Assembly: GCF_964204645.1 (NCBI RefSeq)
Contig: NC_134035.1
Location: 13,497,951-13,561,950, forward strand
Origin: Tubulanus polymorphus
Taxonomy: Eukaryota > Nemertea > Palaeonemertea > Tubulaniformes > Tubulanidae
Length of the DNA stretch: 64,000 nt
Reading direction: 5' to 3'
Shown: positions 47,105 through 59,708 of the stretch, piece after piece
How the letters are laid out: every line of letters starts with the position of its first letter
Position numbering within the stretch: position 1 is the first letter of the stretch
Made by a program: the position numbers and the translations under genes
The notes under the pieces: model-generated
The model's input: only the letters and a program-made list of their open reading frames with translations
Told to the model about the DNA's origin: nothing
Database searches by the model: none

Positions 47105-50100
47105 AATTGTCATGTAGAAACGTGACAAACGAACTGAATTGTCAGTTTGTTACATCACTGATGACCTCCTTTAATACTGCTGCTTGCTGCTGGGTGTTAA
47201 TTGATACACTCTGTTTTGGGGTGATATTGAGTTCAGGAGTCTCCTCCTTCCTTCTTCAACTGTCATGTAGAAACATGACAAACAAACTGAATTGTCAGTG
47301 TGTTACATCACTGATGACCTCCTTGAATACTGCTGTTTTCTGGTGGTGTTAATTGATACACTCACTGTTTTAGGGTGATATTTAGAATATATATATAAAA
47401 TTATTACATTAAACATTATAACAACATGAATCATCCTCCTTAAATACTGCTGCTTGCTGCTGGCTCTGTTTTGGGGTTATATTGAGATCAGGAGTCTCCT
47501 CCTTCCTGCTTCAACTGTCATGTAGAAACGTGACAAGCAAACTGAATTGTCAGTGTGTTACAACACTGATGACCTCCTTTAATACTGCTGCTTGCTGCTG
47601 GGTGTTAATTAATACACTCTGTTTTGGGGTTATATTGAGATCAGGAGTCTCCTCCTTCCTGCTTCAACTGTCATGTAGAAACGTGACAAACAAACTGAAT
47701 TGTCAGTGTGTTACAACACTGATGACCTCCTTTAATACTGCTGCTTGCTGCTGGGTGTTAATTAATACACTCTGTTTTGGGGTTATATTGAGATCAGGAG
47801 TCTCCTCCTTCCTGCTTCAACTGTCATGTAGAAACGTGACAAACAAACTGAATTGTCAGTGTGTTACAACACTGATGACCTCCTTTAATACTGCTGCTTG
47901 CTGCTGGGTGTTAATTAATACACTGTTTTGGGGTTATATTGAGATCAGGAGTCTCCTCCTTCCTGCTTCAACTGTCATGTAGAAACGTGACAAACAAACT
48001 GAATTGTCAGTGTGTTACAACACTGATGACCTCCTTACATACTGCTGCTTGCTGCTGGCTCTGTTTTGGGGTGATATTGAGTTCAGGAGTCTCCTCCTTC
48101 CTGCTTCAACTGTCATGTAGAAACGTGACAAACAAACTGAATTGTCAGTGTGTTACAACACTGATGACCTCCTTTAATACTGCTGCTTGCTGCTGGCTCG
48201 GTTTTGGGGTGATATTGAGTTCAGGAGTCTCCTCCTTCCTGCTTCAACTGTCATGTAGAAACGTGACAAGCAAACTGAATTGTCAGTGTGTTACATCACT
48301 GATGGGCTCCTTTAATACTGCTGCTTGCTGCTGGGTGTTAATTGATACACTCTGTTTTGGGGTGATATTTAAAATATATAAAAAAATTATTACATTAAAC
48401 ATTATAACATCATGAATCATCCTCCTTAAATACTGCTGCTTGCTACTGGCTCGGTTTTGGGGTGATATTGAGTTCAGGAGTCTCCTCCTTCCTTCTTCGA
48501 CTGTCATGTAGAAACGTGACAAACAAACTGAATTGTCAGTGTGTTACATCACTGATGACCTCCTTGAATACTGCTGTTTTCTGGTGGTGTTAATTGGTAC
48601 ACTCTGTTTTGGGGTGATATTTAAAATATGTATATAAAAATTATTACATTAAACATTATAACAACATGAATCATCCTCCTTTAATACTGCTGCTTGCTGC
48701 TGGCTCTGTTTTGGGGTGATATTGAGATCAGGAGTCTTCTCCTTCCTGCTTCAACTGTCATGTCGAAACGTGACAAACAAACTGAATTGTCAGTGTGTTA
48801 CATCACTGATGACCTCCTTTAATACTGCTGCTTGCTGCTGGCTCTGTTTTGGGGTTATATTGAGATCAGGAGTCTCCTCCTTCCTGCTTCAACTGTCATG
48901 TAGAAACGTGACAAACAAACTGAATTGTCAGTGTGTTACATCACTGATGACCTCCTTTAATACTGCTGCTTGCTGCTGGCTCGGTTTTGGGGTGATATTG
49001 AGATCAGGAGTCTCCTCCTTCCTTCTTCAACTGTCATGTAGAAACGTGACAAACAAACTGAATTGTCAGTGTGTTACATCACTGATGGGCTCCTTTAATA
49101 CTGCTGCTTGCTGCTGGGTGTTAATTGATACACTCTGTTTTGGGGTGATATATTGAGTTTTGGTGAGTTTTGCTTCCTGATCTCCCTTATTGCGACTTAA
49201 CGTTTTGAATGAATGAATATTCAAAGCAGCTATCCATCGATAGCTTTGTGGTGGTTGAATCATTGAAATGTCGCTGGTGTTGGTACATTGTATATATTGT
49301 AATATATGTCGGTTAATTGGGATTGATTCTTATGTTTTCTGATCATCCTTATCGTGACTTTACGTTTTAAATGTATAAATATTCAAAGCAGCTATCCATC
49401 GATAGCTTTGTGGTGGTTGTATCATTGAAATGTCGCTGGTGTTGGTTCTGTGTATAAATTGTAATATATGTTGGTGAATTGGGATTGATTCTTATGTTTT
49501 CTGATCGTCCTTATTGCGACTTTACATTTTAAATGTATAAATATTCAAAGTAGCTATCCATCGATAGCTTTGTGGTGGTTGAATCTTTGAAATGTCGCTG
49601 GTGTTGGTACATTGTATATATTGTAATATATGTCGGTTAGTTGGGATTGATTCTTATGTTTTCTGATCATCCTTATCGCGACTTTACGTTTTAAATGTAT
49701 AAATATTCAAAGTAGCTATCCATCGATAGCTTTGTGGTGGTTGTATCATTGAAATGTCGCTGGTGTTGGTACATTGTATATATTGTAATATATGTCGGTT
49801 AGTTGGGATTGATTCTTATGTTTTCTGATCATCCTTATCGCGACTTTACGTTTTAAATGTATAAATATTCAAAGTAGCTATCCATCGATAGCTTTGTGGT
49901 GGTTGAATCTTTGAAATATCGCTGGTGTTGGTACATTGTATATATTGTAATATATGTCGGTTAGTTGGGATTGATTCTTATGTTTTCTGATCATCCTTAT
50001 CGCGACTTTACGTTTTAAATGTATAAATATTCAAAGTAGCTATCCATCGATAGCTTTGTGGTGGTTGTATCATTGAAATGTCGCTGGTGTTGGTACATTG

Positions 50101-51098
50101 TATATATTGTAATATATGTCGGTTAGTTGGGATTGATTCTTATGTTTTCTGATCATCCTTATCGTGACTTTACGTTTCAAATGTATAAATATTCAAAACA
50201 GCTATCCATCGATAGCTTTGTGGTGGTTGTATCTTTGAAATGTCGCTGGTGTTGGTACATTGTATATATTGTAATATATGTCGGTTAGTTGGGATTGATT
50301 CTTATGTTTTCTGATCATCCTTATCGTGACTTTACGTTTTAAATGTATAAATATTCAAAGCAGCTATCCATCGATAGCTTTGTGGTGGTTGTATCATTGA
50401 AATGTCGCTGGTGTTGGTACTGTGTATATGGTATCAGCAAATTGTTATCATCACATTTTAAAAGTGTTATATTCAAAGATGCTATTGCTTGATAGCTTCA
50501 CTCTTGTTCTTTGCACCTGAAGGTTGATAATTGTCATGTAGAAACGTGACAAACGAACTGAATTGTCAGTTTGTTACATCACTGATGACCTCCTTTAATC
50601 CTGCTGCTTGCTGCTGGGTGTTAATTGATACACTCTGTTTTGGGGTGATATTGAGTTCAGGAGTCTCCTCCTTCCTTCTTCAACTGTCATGTAGAAACAT
50701 GACAAACAAACTGAATTGTCAGTGTGTTACATCACTGATGATCCCCTTTAGTACTGTTGCTTGGTGCTGGTTGTAAATTGATACGCTCTGGGGTGATTTC
50801 GATGCATTCTCCTTCCTTCTTCATCTGTCATGTAGAAACGTGACAAACAAACTGAATTGTCAGTGTGTTACATCACTGATGGCCTCCTTTAATACTGCTG
50901 CTTGCTGCTGGGTGTTAATTAATACACTCTGTTTTGGGGTGATATTGAGTTCAGGAGTCTCCTCCTTCCTTCTTCAACTGTCATGTAGAAACATGACAAA
51001 CAAACTGAATTGTCAGTGTGTTACATCACTGATGGCCTCCTTGAATACTGCTGCTTGCTGCTGGGTGTTAATTGATACACTCTGTTTTGGGGTGATAT
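47105..51098. repeat. 138/152-bp tandem array, block 2, with an embedded 162-bp array (8 units)
   Basis: Same 138/152-bp family as block 1. 49200-50430 holds eight 162-bp units, interrupting the larger array exactly as in block 1. About 45.6-46.6 kb matches 48.2-49.2 kb at an offset of 2612-2614. Confidence 0.93.
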
Positions 51099-51099
51099 A

Positions 51100-51840
51100 T
51101 TGAGTTTTGGTGAGTTTTGCTGCCTGATCTCCCTTGTAGCGACTTTACGTAAAAAGAATAAAAGGTATAAAAGAATAATAGGTTTAAAAGAATGATGTGA
51201 AATAATTAAAGTTTCCTATAAACTTTACATGTCAATGAAGAAACAGATGGGAAATACTGTTACATGTTAATTTCTACATTCTGTTCTAATTAAGGGTGAT
51301 GATTAAAACTTGAATTAGTCATTACTTGTTCAGTAGATTTGTTAGATAGGAATCAGCTAAACTGGGTCAGTGTGTTTTATCAATGCTGATAAACTCTAAA
51401 CCTGAGTTAATAAAACTTCAGAACATTGGAGCCAATTCTTATCCATTATAGCCTATTAAATGAAGATCGATCATCATAAACACCGGTGAAAACAATTGAC
51501 GTCTCACTTTGCACCTGAAGTCTCACTTCGCACTGATGCATCCATGCACTAATGCACTTGCATGAAATGGCACTAAATACATAAAGACACACAAATTGTG
51601 TTTATGTATATTTCAGGGGATACACATGCACACCCGCGGGTCCATGCGCATGATCGACATGTAGAGTGCTATCTTTGTTTGTGTGTGGATATAATTTGTG
51701 ATAATGTTTCAGTGTTTGTCATTGAAAAGCATTAATTCTACAAACAATCTTAAATACTCATTTTGTAAACAAAAACATAAAAGGTTAATGATTAATTGTA
51801 AAATGGTAAAAATGAAATGTGAAAATATCTATGTCTGAAA
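51100..51840. other. AT-rich interval between arrays and the exon-like series
   Basis: No array or frame. The first exon of the putative noncoding transcript, if any, may begin here. Confidence 0.35.
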
Positions 51841-54180
51841 TAATGTACTGAAGATTAAGTCGCAGTGGTTATAGAAAGATTAGAGGGTCAGATCAGCTAG
51901 ATCAGATGTACTGAGTTATCTCACTCAAAGTCAGAAACAAAGAGTCACAGGGAAAGTTAACAGTTCCAGAGGAACGTCGAGTCATTTGTCTGAACTGACT
52001 TTAAATCAGGTATGATATTGAAATTGTATAGATCAATTTTCAAAGTATCAAAATTGAAAATTATTCATATTTTGTGTTTTCTTGTAGCAAATATTGAGAG
52101 GTCACAGAACTGAGTGTCACTAGAGATGAGACCATCACCAGGCATCAGATGAATGTCACCACTCAGATCAGTAGTAATGATTCATCTCCGTCAAAGTCAG
52201 CAAAAGTCGCAAGGAAGGTTGACAGTTCCAGAGGAACGTCGAGTCATTAGTCTGAACTGACTATAAATCAGGTATCAAGGTACATAAAACATGGTTCTCT
52301 TGTTGTAGGAAAAGTCTCAAACATTATGCTGGTCTGTTAGACATACAATACCAGAGGAAGGATAAGTCATTGAACTGACTATAAATCAAAGTCTCAAAAT
52401 CTAAAATTATTCATATTTTATGTTTTCTTGTAGCAAATATTGAGAGGTTTAACCACAGAACTGAGTGTCACCATAGATGAGAATATCACTAGTGAGATCA
52501 GTACAGAACTATGTCCCTCCAAGTGGATAGATCAGGGCGTCACCAGTGAGATAAGTGCATCACAAGTGAGATGAGATCAGTGGTGCTGTGCTATATCTGC
52601 CTCTAAGTCAGGAACGAAGTAACAATTAAGAGTCACATGTAAACAGTTCCAGAGGAATGTCGAGTCATTAGTCTGAACTGACTTTAAATCAGGTATAATA
52701 TTGAAAATGATATGAATCAATTTTCAAATCAAAAGTTGAAAATTGCCGGTATTCATATGTATTTTGTGTTTTCTTGTAGCAAATATTGAGAGGTCCACAG
52801 AACTGAGTCATCAGAGATGAGACAATCACGAGGCATCAGTTAGATGAATGTCGCCACTGAGATCAGTTGTACTTAATTAACTGCCTTAGCAACAAAGTAG
52901 AGTCACAAACTTAACAGTTGCAAAGGAAGGTCGAGTCATTAGTCTGAACTGACTTTAAATCAGGTATAACTTTGAAATTACATGAATCAATTTTCAAATC
53001 TCACGTTATTCAAAATTATTCATATTTTGAGTTTTCGTTTTGTGAGTAGGAAATATCTAGAGATGTTATGTTACTAAAAGATGGAAAAATACCTTCAGGG
53101 ATTCACATGAATATTCTTCCAAAGTTGAAAGAATGGATGAGTCATGAATCTGAACAGACTATAAATCAGGTATATTGTAATAGAAAAACGACTTATGTTT
53201 TAATGTTTGGTTGATTGTTGAAAATATCCTTTAATGTTTGTTTGTTTGTCTTGTAGGTGAAAATGTGTGAAATATCTAATCTTACTCGATGTTGACTCTG
53301 ATAATCAGGTGGCGCCTGTTGATCGTTTGAGAACTCTAATGCGTTGCTGGAACTTGGAGAACTCTAATGCGTTACTGGAACTTGTTGAACTCTAATGCGT
53401 TGCTGGAACTTGGAGAACTCTAATGCGTTACTGGAACTTGTTGAACTCTAATGCGTTGCTGGAACTCGGAGAACTCTAATGCGTTGCTGGAACTTGGAGA
53501 ACTCTAATGCGTTGCTGGAACTTGGAGAACTCTAATGCGTTGCTGGAACTTGGAGAACTCTAATGCGTTGCTGGAACTCGGAGAACTCTAATGCGTTGCT
53601 GGAACTTGGTGAACTCTAATGCGTTGCTGGAACTTGGAGAACTCTAATGCGTTGCTGGAACTTGGAGAACTCTAATGCGTTGCTGGAACTTGGAGAACTT
53701 TAATGCGTTGCTGGAACTTGGAGAACTTTAATGCGTTGCTGGAACTTGGTGAACTCTAATGCGTTGCTGGAACTTGGAGAACTCTAATGCGTTGCTGGAA
53801 CTTGGTGAACTCTAATGCGTTGCTGGAACTTGGAGAACTCTAATGCGTTACTGGAACTTGGAGAACTTTAATGCGTTGCTGGAACTTGGTGAACTCTAAT
53901 GCGTTGCTGGAACTTGGTGAACTCTAATGCGTTGCTGGAACTTGGAGAACTCTAATGCGTTGCTGGAACTTGGAGAACTCTAATGCGTTACTGGAACTTG
54001 GAGAACTCCAATGTTTTGCTTGAACTTGGAGAACTCTAATGCGTTGCTTAACTTGGAGAATTCTTGTGAATGTTAAGACTTTGAGAATTCTTATGTGTGT
54101 GCAACTGACCCTGTGTATCAATATGTGTGTTCAATTCGAGATTTACTTTGATTTGAATAAAACAAGTTAGAATATCTTTG
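51840..54180 (+). ncRNA. Candidate spliced lncRNA locus with serially duplicated noncoding exons
   Basis: Six or seven similar blocks are bounded by splice signals. Exon-like blocks end at 52009, then 52088-52271, 52434-52692, 52780-52963, 53050-53169, and one starts at 53257. Most begin CAAATATTGAGAGG after TTTTCTTGTAG and end CTGACTTTAAATCAG before GTAT. Two of them are exactly 184 bases. The clear introns are 78-87 bases (52010-52087, 52693-52779, 52964-53049, 53170-53256). All three frames of the blocks contain early stops, so they are not coding. One block (about 52310-52400) has lost its donor. The 28-bp minisatellite at 53.3-54.06 kb would lie in the terminal exon, and AATAAA occurs near 54156. 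The start of the transcript is not identified. Confidence 0.5.
53328..54058. repeat. 28-bp minisatellite, about 26 copies
   Basis: The unit is GAGAACTCTAATGCGTTGCT then GGAACTTG, with a regular alternation of GGAGAA and GGTGAA forms. Confidence 0.95.
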
Positions 54181-55030
54181 ATCGTTTCTAAAGAATTGTT
54201 GATGTTGTTTTGAGGTGGAACTGAAATGCAGTAGTCAGTTCCGTAGTGTGTTTGAACTTGACATGACATGATGACTGACCTTGATTTCTTCTTGTTGACT
54301 TCTGTCTGTGTTTGTTAATTACACTTCGTAACTCGTTTGTTTTTGTAAAACTTATTTATTTCTATGAAATGATATGGTGATTTGTAGAGGAGCTGTAGTG
54401 TATTCTCAACTTGGTGTGAATAGTAAAACGAGGTGGAAAGTACTTAACCAGTTTTATCTTGTCTTATTTGTTACATTGATAGATATATTGATTTTGTGGT
54501 ACTTAATTTATTTAAAGTGCTTGTGATTGGTGTTTGATAATTGGTTGACCTCTTTGTTTACTTATAAATACATATTGAACTATTAATCACGAAGACTAAA
54601 ACCTATTTGTGGCTTAGTTGTTCACTACAAATTGTTTGTGTTGTTTTTCTGTGGTCTACAGTGGACTCGACTCTTCTAACTCGAATCACACTAATCAAGT
54701 ATAGTATCACATTGACTCTCAGACACTTTCAAACTCTTTGAAATTCTATTGTCTACAGTCAATCACCTGTACTCGCTTGTTTTAATTGATTTAGTAAGGA
54801 GAACTCGGTCTACCCATGCACATTTAAACTTGATAGTCCAGATTATATTTTTCAGTATATACTAACACGTTAAGTGTAATGATAGATAACTACAGTAAAC
54901 CTAACTTGGATTTTCACTTCAACTCGTGCCAATCTAGCGGGTCACAGTTAATCCCAGTAAGGGCGAGCCGGTTTACTGAAGAAGTGTCTGTCACCGTTAC
55001 CCAGAATATGTCTACTCAAGTATTGAACCT
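54180..55030. other. Interval with no gene recognised
   Basis: AT-rich unique-looking sequence, with only short frames. Confidence 0.4.
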
Positions 55031-55660
55031 GGGGCACCCCTGTTTATCCTCTATTCAGCATCAGGACCACTGAAATCAGGGGCAGTAATTTTTGGGTTCG
55101 AACTCTGGACATTCGCCTAGTTTAAATGATGCTATGATCGCCATCTATCGGAAGTTGGCTGAACTGACTAGACGGCTCTTATTTGTCTCACTGACTCTTC
55201 TTTAATCGAATACGAATACGAAGGAGAGTCAGTGAGACAAATAAGAGCTGTCTAGTCAGTTCAGCCAAATTCCAATAGATGGCGATTACATGAGAAATAT
55301 TGATTGAGCGCAAACAAAGTAAACTTAGTTCAATTCTCTATAAGATTTTTAATTTGTATCTGAATGATAGATTTAAGAGCCCCTGGCTAATATTTATTAA
55401 GAAGACTTTTGATGACTGTGTTTCCTCATATATCAGGACCACTCTGGACCAGTGTCAGTAATTACTGGGTTCGAACCCGGGACAACCCTCTACATCCTCT
55501 AATCAGCACCAGGACCACTCTGAATCAGTGTATCAGTAATTACTGGGTTCGAACCCGGGACACCCCTGTACATCCTCTAATCAGCACCAGGATTACTCTG
55601 GATCAGTATCAGTAATTACTGGGTTCGAACCCGGGACACCCGTAAATCCTCCATTCAGCA
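55030..55660. repeat. Composite repeat copy 2: B-box-like units and a 150-bp hairpin
   Basis: The hairpin at about 55138-55292 (GATCGCCATCTAT, GAACTGACTAGACGGCTCTT) is followed by about 80-bp tandem units at 55420-55650. Those units contain AGTAATTACTGGGTTCGAAC then CCGGGACACCC. It matches 10500-11000. Confidence 0.8.
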
Positions 55661-55665
55661 TCAGG

Positions 55666-56301
55666 CAGGGGCGGATCTAGAGGCAGACAATGACAGGAGC
55701 ACAGAATTAAATTTGAATTTCAACCCTTTTTAATGCAATTTCCAGGCACCTGAGACACAAAAATGACATTCTGCAACAATTCGTTAAGAGATGGGAATTT
55801 ATTAATATGGAAACAATGTGATAATGAACTTTATAGAATGCAATTAAGTTTTTCATAAAATAAACAAGGTACATAACAAAATAATTTTGATTAACTACAA
55901 TCTAAATGAGATTGCACATATCTCATTTTCTAAGAAAGATTTACACATTAAGATGAGGTAATTTGAATCACGTGTAAATTAATGCCCTTTTCAAAAATAA
56001 ATGTGCCCTTTCCATAAGGACCGACCACTGCCACGTGTATTAAATGCCCTTTTTGAGAATAATGCGCCTTTTACTCGACTCACTTCAGCAACGGACAGAA
56101 ACTACGTGTTTTATATGCCCTTTTTTGAAAATAACTGTGCCTTTTTCTTGAGAACAGACCACCGCATGTAAACAATGCCCTTTTTGAGAATAATTATGCC
56201 CTTTACTTGAGACAATTTTTTTCGCACTTTTTTCAAAAAGGGCACTCAGAATTTGCGACAGGAGCACGTGCTCCGCGTGCTCCCGTCTAGATCCGCCCCT
56301 G
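55666..56301. mobile_element. hAT-like non-autonomous element with visible target duplication
   Basis: The ends CAGGGGCGGATCTAGA and TCTAGACGGG...TCTAGATCCGCCCCTG type are inverted (CAGGGGCGGATCTAG / CTAGATCCGCCCCTG). TCAGG flanks both sides, and removing the element restores the CATCAGGACCACTCTG unit of the surrounding tandem repeat. The interior has diverged repeats of ATGCCCTTTTTGAGAATAA. No transposase. Confidence 0.85.
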
Positions 56302-56453
56302 TCAGGACCACTCTGCATCAGTTATCAGTAATTACTTTTGTTAAGATATCAACATTTCACCGTACGGTGCTGCCTCTATGCTCATCGGTAGCGGGATTTT
56401 CATACACTAACGTTAGTCAACTCTGGCAAGCAAGGATTACGGAGTATAACTCA

Positions 56454-56662
56454 ACAGTATACGGAGACGCCATGTGTCCGCTAGTACCCAGTCCGTGATA
56501 CCCAGTGTGTCTCTCGTACCCACTCAAATTCTAATGGAGACTTTATTGAACATTTTATTGCTATCGATTTAGGCGATTAATATTCATACGATTATATATG
56601 GGTTCGGTACCCAGTTATAGAATAACCATGTTTTTCGCTACTGATGCCTCTAATAGATCTTT
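56454..56662. repeat. Dispersed repeat, copy 2 (uninterrupted)
   Basis: Matches the 19779-20182 copy without the inserted MITE. It contains GGGTTCGGTACCCAG just before the 35-bp satellite. Confidence 0.8.
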
Positions 56663-56933
56663 CTGGCCGACACTAAATAAAAAGTGTTCCACTTAATGTC
56701 TTAGTATTGAGTAGTCCTGCGCCGCAGTGGCGGCTATCCGTCAGGCCTTGTGGGCTGTATCGTCACAGTTTCTAGAGGTTTTACATTTTTATCAAAAGTA
56801 TCTTTAAAATTAGTCTGCTGGAACGTGGGTCCATTCCTTGTGATTTATCCATTGATTAAACGCCGATCCAAACGAGTCATAAGAAAGATATTGTTCGAAA
56901 CAAGCAGTTTTATTATATACCATAGAAAGAAAA

Positions 56934-59645
56934 TATGTGTTCTGTGGTACCCAGTGATTAAATACAAAATAACATGTGTTCCGTGGTACCCAGTGACAAT
57001 TAAACAACATGTGCCGTGGTACCCAGTGACAATTAAACAACTTGTGTTCTGTGGTACCCAGTGACAATTAAACAACTCGTGTTCCGTGGTACCCAGTGAC
57101 AATTAAACAACATGTGTTCCGTGGTACCCAGTGACAATTAAACAACTCGTGTTCCGTGGTACCCAGTGACAATTAAACAACTCGTGTTCCGTGGTACCCA
57201 GTGACAATTAAACAACATGTGTTCCGTGGTACCCAGTGACAATTAAACAACTCGTGTTCCGTGGTACCCAGTGACAATTAAACAACTTGTGTTCTGTGGT
57301 ACCCAGTGACAATTAAACAACTCGTGTTCCGTGGTACCCAGTGACAATTAAACAACATGTGTTCCGTGGTACCCAGTGACAATTAAACAACTCGTGTTCC
57401 GTGGTACCCAGTGACAATTAAACAACTCGTGTTCCGTGGTACCCAGTGACAATTAAACAACATGTGTTCCGTGGTACCCAGTGACAATTAAACAACTCGT
57501 GTTCCGTGGTACCCAGTGACAATCAAACAACATGTGTTCCGTGGTACCCAGTGACAATTAAACAACTCGTGTTCCGTGGTACCCAGTGACAATTAAACAA
57601 CTCGTGTTCCGTGGTACCCAGTGACAATCAAACAACTCGTGTTCCGTGGTACCCAGTGACAATTAAACAACTCGTGTTCCGTGGTACCCAGTGACAATTA
57701 AACAACTCGTGTTCCGTGGTACCCAGTGACAATCAAACAACTCGTGTTCCGTGGTACCCAGTGACAATTAAACAACTCGTGTTCCGTGGTACCCAGTGAC
57801 AATTAAACAACTCGTGTTCCGTGGTACCCAGTGACAATCAAACAACTTGTGTTCCGTGGTACCCAGTGACAATCAAACAACATGTGTTCCGTGGTACCCA
57901 GTGACAATTAAACAACTCGTGTTCCGTGGTACCCAGTGACAATTAAACAACTTGTGTTCCGTGGTACCCAGTGACAATCAAACAACATGTGTTCCGTGGT
58001 ACCCAGTGACAATTAAACAACTCGTGTTCCGTGGTACCCAGTGACAATTAAACAACTTGTGTTCCGTGGTACCCAGTGACAATCAAACAACGCGTGTTCC
58101 GTGGTACCCAGTGACAATTAAACAACTTGTGTTCCGTGGTACCCAGTGACAATTAAACAACTCGTGTTCCGTGGTACCCAGTGACAATCAAACAACTCGT
58201 GTTCCGTGGTACCCAGTGACAATTAAACAACTTGTGTTCCGTGGTACCCAGTGACAATTAAACAACTTGTGTTCTGTGGTACCCAGTGACAATTAAACAA
58301 CTCGTGTTCCATGGTACCCAGTGACAATTAAACAACTCGTGTTCCGTGGTACCCAGTGACAATTAAACAACTCGTGTTCCGTGGTACCCAGTGACAATTA
58401 AACAACATGTGTTCCATGGTACCCAGTGACAATTAAACAACACGTGTTCCGTGGTACCCAGTGACAATTAAACAACTCGTGTTCTGTGGTACCCAGTGAC
58501 AATTAAACAACTCGTGTTCTGTGGTACCCAGTGACAATTAAACAACTTGTGTTCCGTGGTACCCAGTGACAATTAAACAACTTGTGTTCCGTGGTACCCA
58601 GTGACAATCAAACAACATGTGTTCCGTGGTACCCAGTGACAATTAAACAACTTGTGTTCCGTGGTACCCAGTGACAATTAAACAACTTGTGTTCCATGGT
58701 ACCCAGTGACAATTAAACAACATGTGTTCCGTGGTACCCAGTGACAATTAAACAACTCGTGTTCCGTGGTACCCAGTGACAATTAAACAACTTGTGTTCT
58801 GTGGTACCCAGTGACAATTAAACAACTTGTGTTCCGTGGTACCCAGTGACAAGTAAACAACTCGTGTTCCGTGGTACCCAGTGACAATTAAACAACTTGT
58901 GTTCTGTGGTACCCAGTGACAATTAAACAACTTGTGTTCCATGGTACCCAGTGACAATTAAACAACATGTGTTCCGTGGTACCCAGTGACAATTAAACAA
59001 CTCGTGTTCCGTGGTACCCAGTGACAATTAAACAACTCGTGTTCCGTGGTACCCAGTGACAATTAAACAACATGTGTTCCGTGGTACCCAGTGACAATTA
59101 AACAACTCGTGTTCCGTGGTACCCAGTGACAATTAAACAACTCGTGTTCCGTGGTACCCAGTGACAATTAAACAACTTGTGTTCCGTGGTACCCAGTGAC
59201 AATTAAACAACTCGTGTTCTGTGGTACCCAGTGACAATCAAACAACATGTGTTCCGTGGTACCCAGTGACAATCAAGCAACTCGTGTTCCGTGGTACCCA
59301 GTGACAATTAAACAACTCGTGTTCCATGGTACCCAGTGACAATTAAACAACTTGTGTTCTGTGGTACCCAGTGATTAAATATGAAATAACATGACATTGT
59401 GTTCTGTGGTACCCAGTGACAATTAAACAACTCGTGTTCCATGGTACCCAGTGACAATTAAACAACTTGTGTTCTGTGGTACCCAGTGATTAAATATGAA
59501 ATAACATGACATTGTGTTCTGTGGTACCCAGTGACAATTAAACAACTCGTGTTCCATGGTACCCAGTGACAATCAAACAACTCGTGTTCCGTGGTACCCA
59601 GTGACAATTAAACAACATGTGTTCTGTGGCCGTACCCAGTGACAA
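56934..59645. repeat. 35-bp satellite, about 77 copies
   Basis: The unit is GTGTTCCGTGGTACCCAGTG then ACAATTAAACAACTC. Variation is concentrated at the last two bases (TC, AT, TT, AC, GC), at ATTA/ATCA and at TCCG/TCTG/TCCA. Both ends of the array carry an atypical unit with ATTAAATA and AAATAACAT (about 56953, 59371 and 59487). 35 is not a multiple of 3, so no frame persists. Confidence 0.97.
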
Positions 59646-59654
59646 TTAAGTAGG

Positions 59655-59708
59655 CCTATCTCAGGTACTATAAGATTGTCTTTATATATATTATAGTACC
59701 TGAGATAC
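59655..59708. repeat. 16-bp stem hairpin
   Basis: ATCTCAGGTACTATAA pairs with TTATAGTACCTGAGAT across a 20-base AT-rich loop. It may be a minimal MITE. Confidence 0.75.

Noticed and set aside
42905-51098. Proteins made of 46-residue repeats (SSFLLQLSCRNVTNKLNCQC...)
   Set aside because: Only 138-bp units stay in frame; the 152-bp units and AT-rich inserts break it, and both strands are equally open. It is satellite, not coding.
55420-55650. tRNA genes suggested by GGTTCGAAC boxes
   Set aside because: No A box at the right distance and no acceptor or anticodon stems; GGGTTCGAACCC is itself a palindrome.
56934-59645. CRISPR-like array of 35-bp repeats
   Set aside because: Repeats are head-to-tail without unique spacers and the sequence is animal; the same applies to the 28-, 36- and 38-bp arrays.
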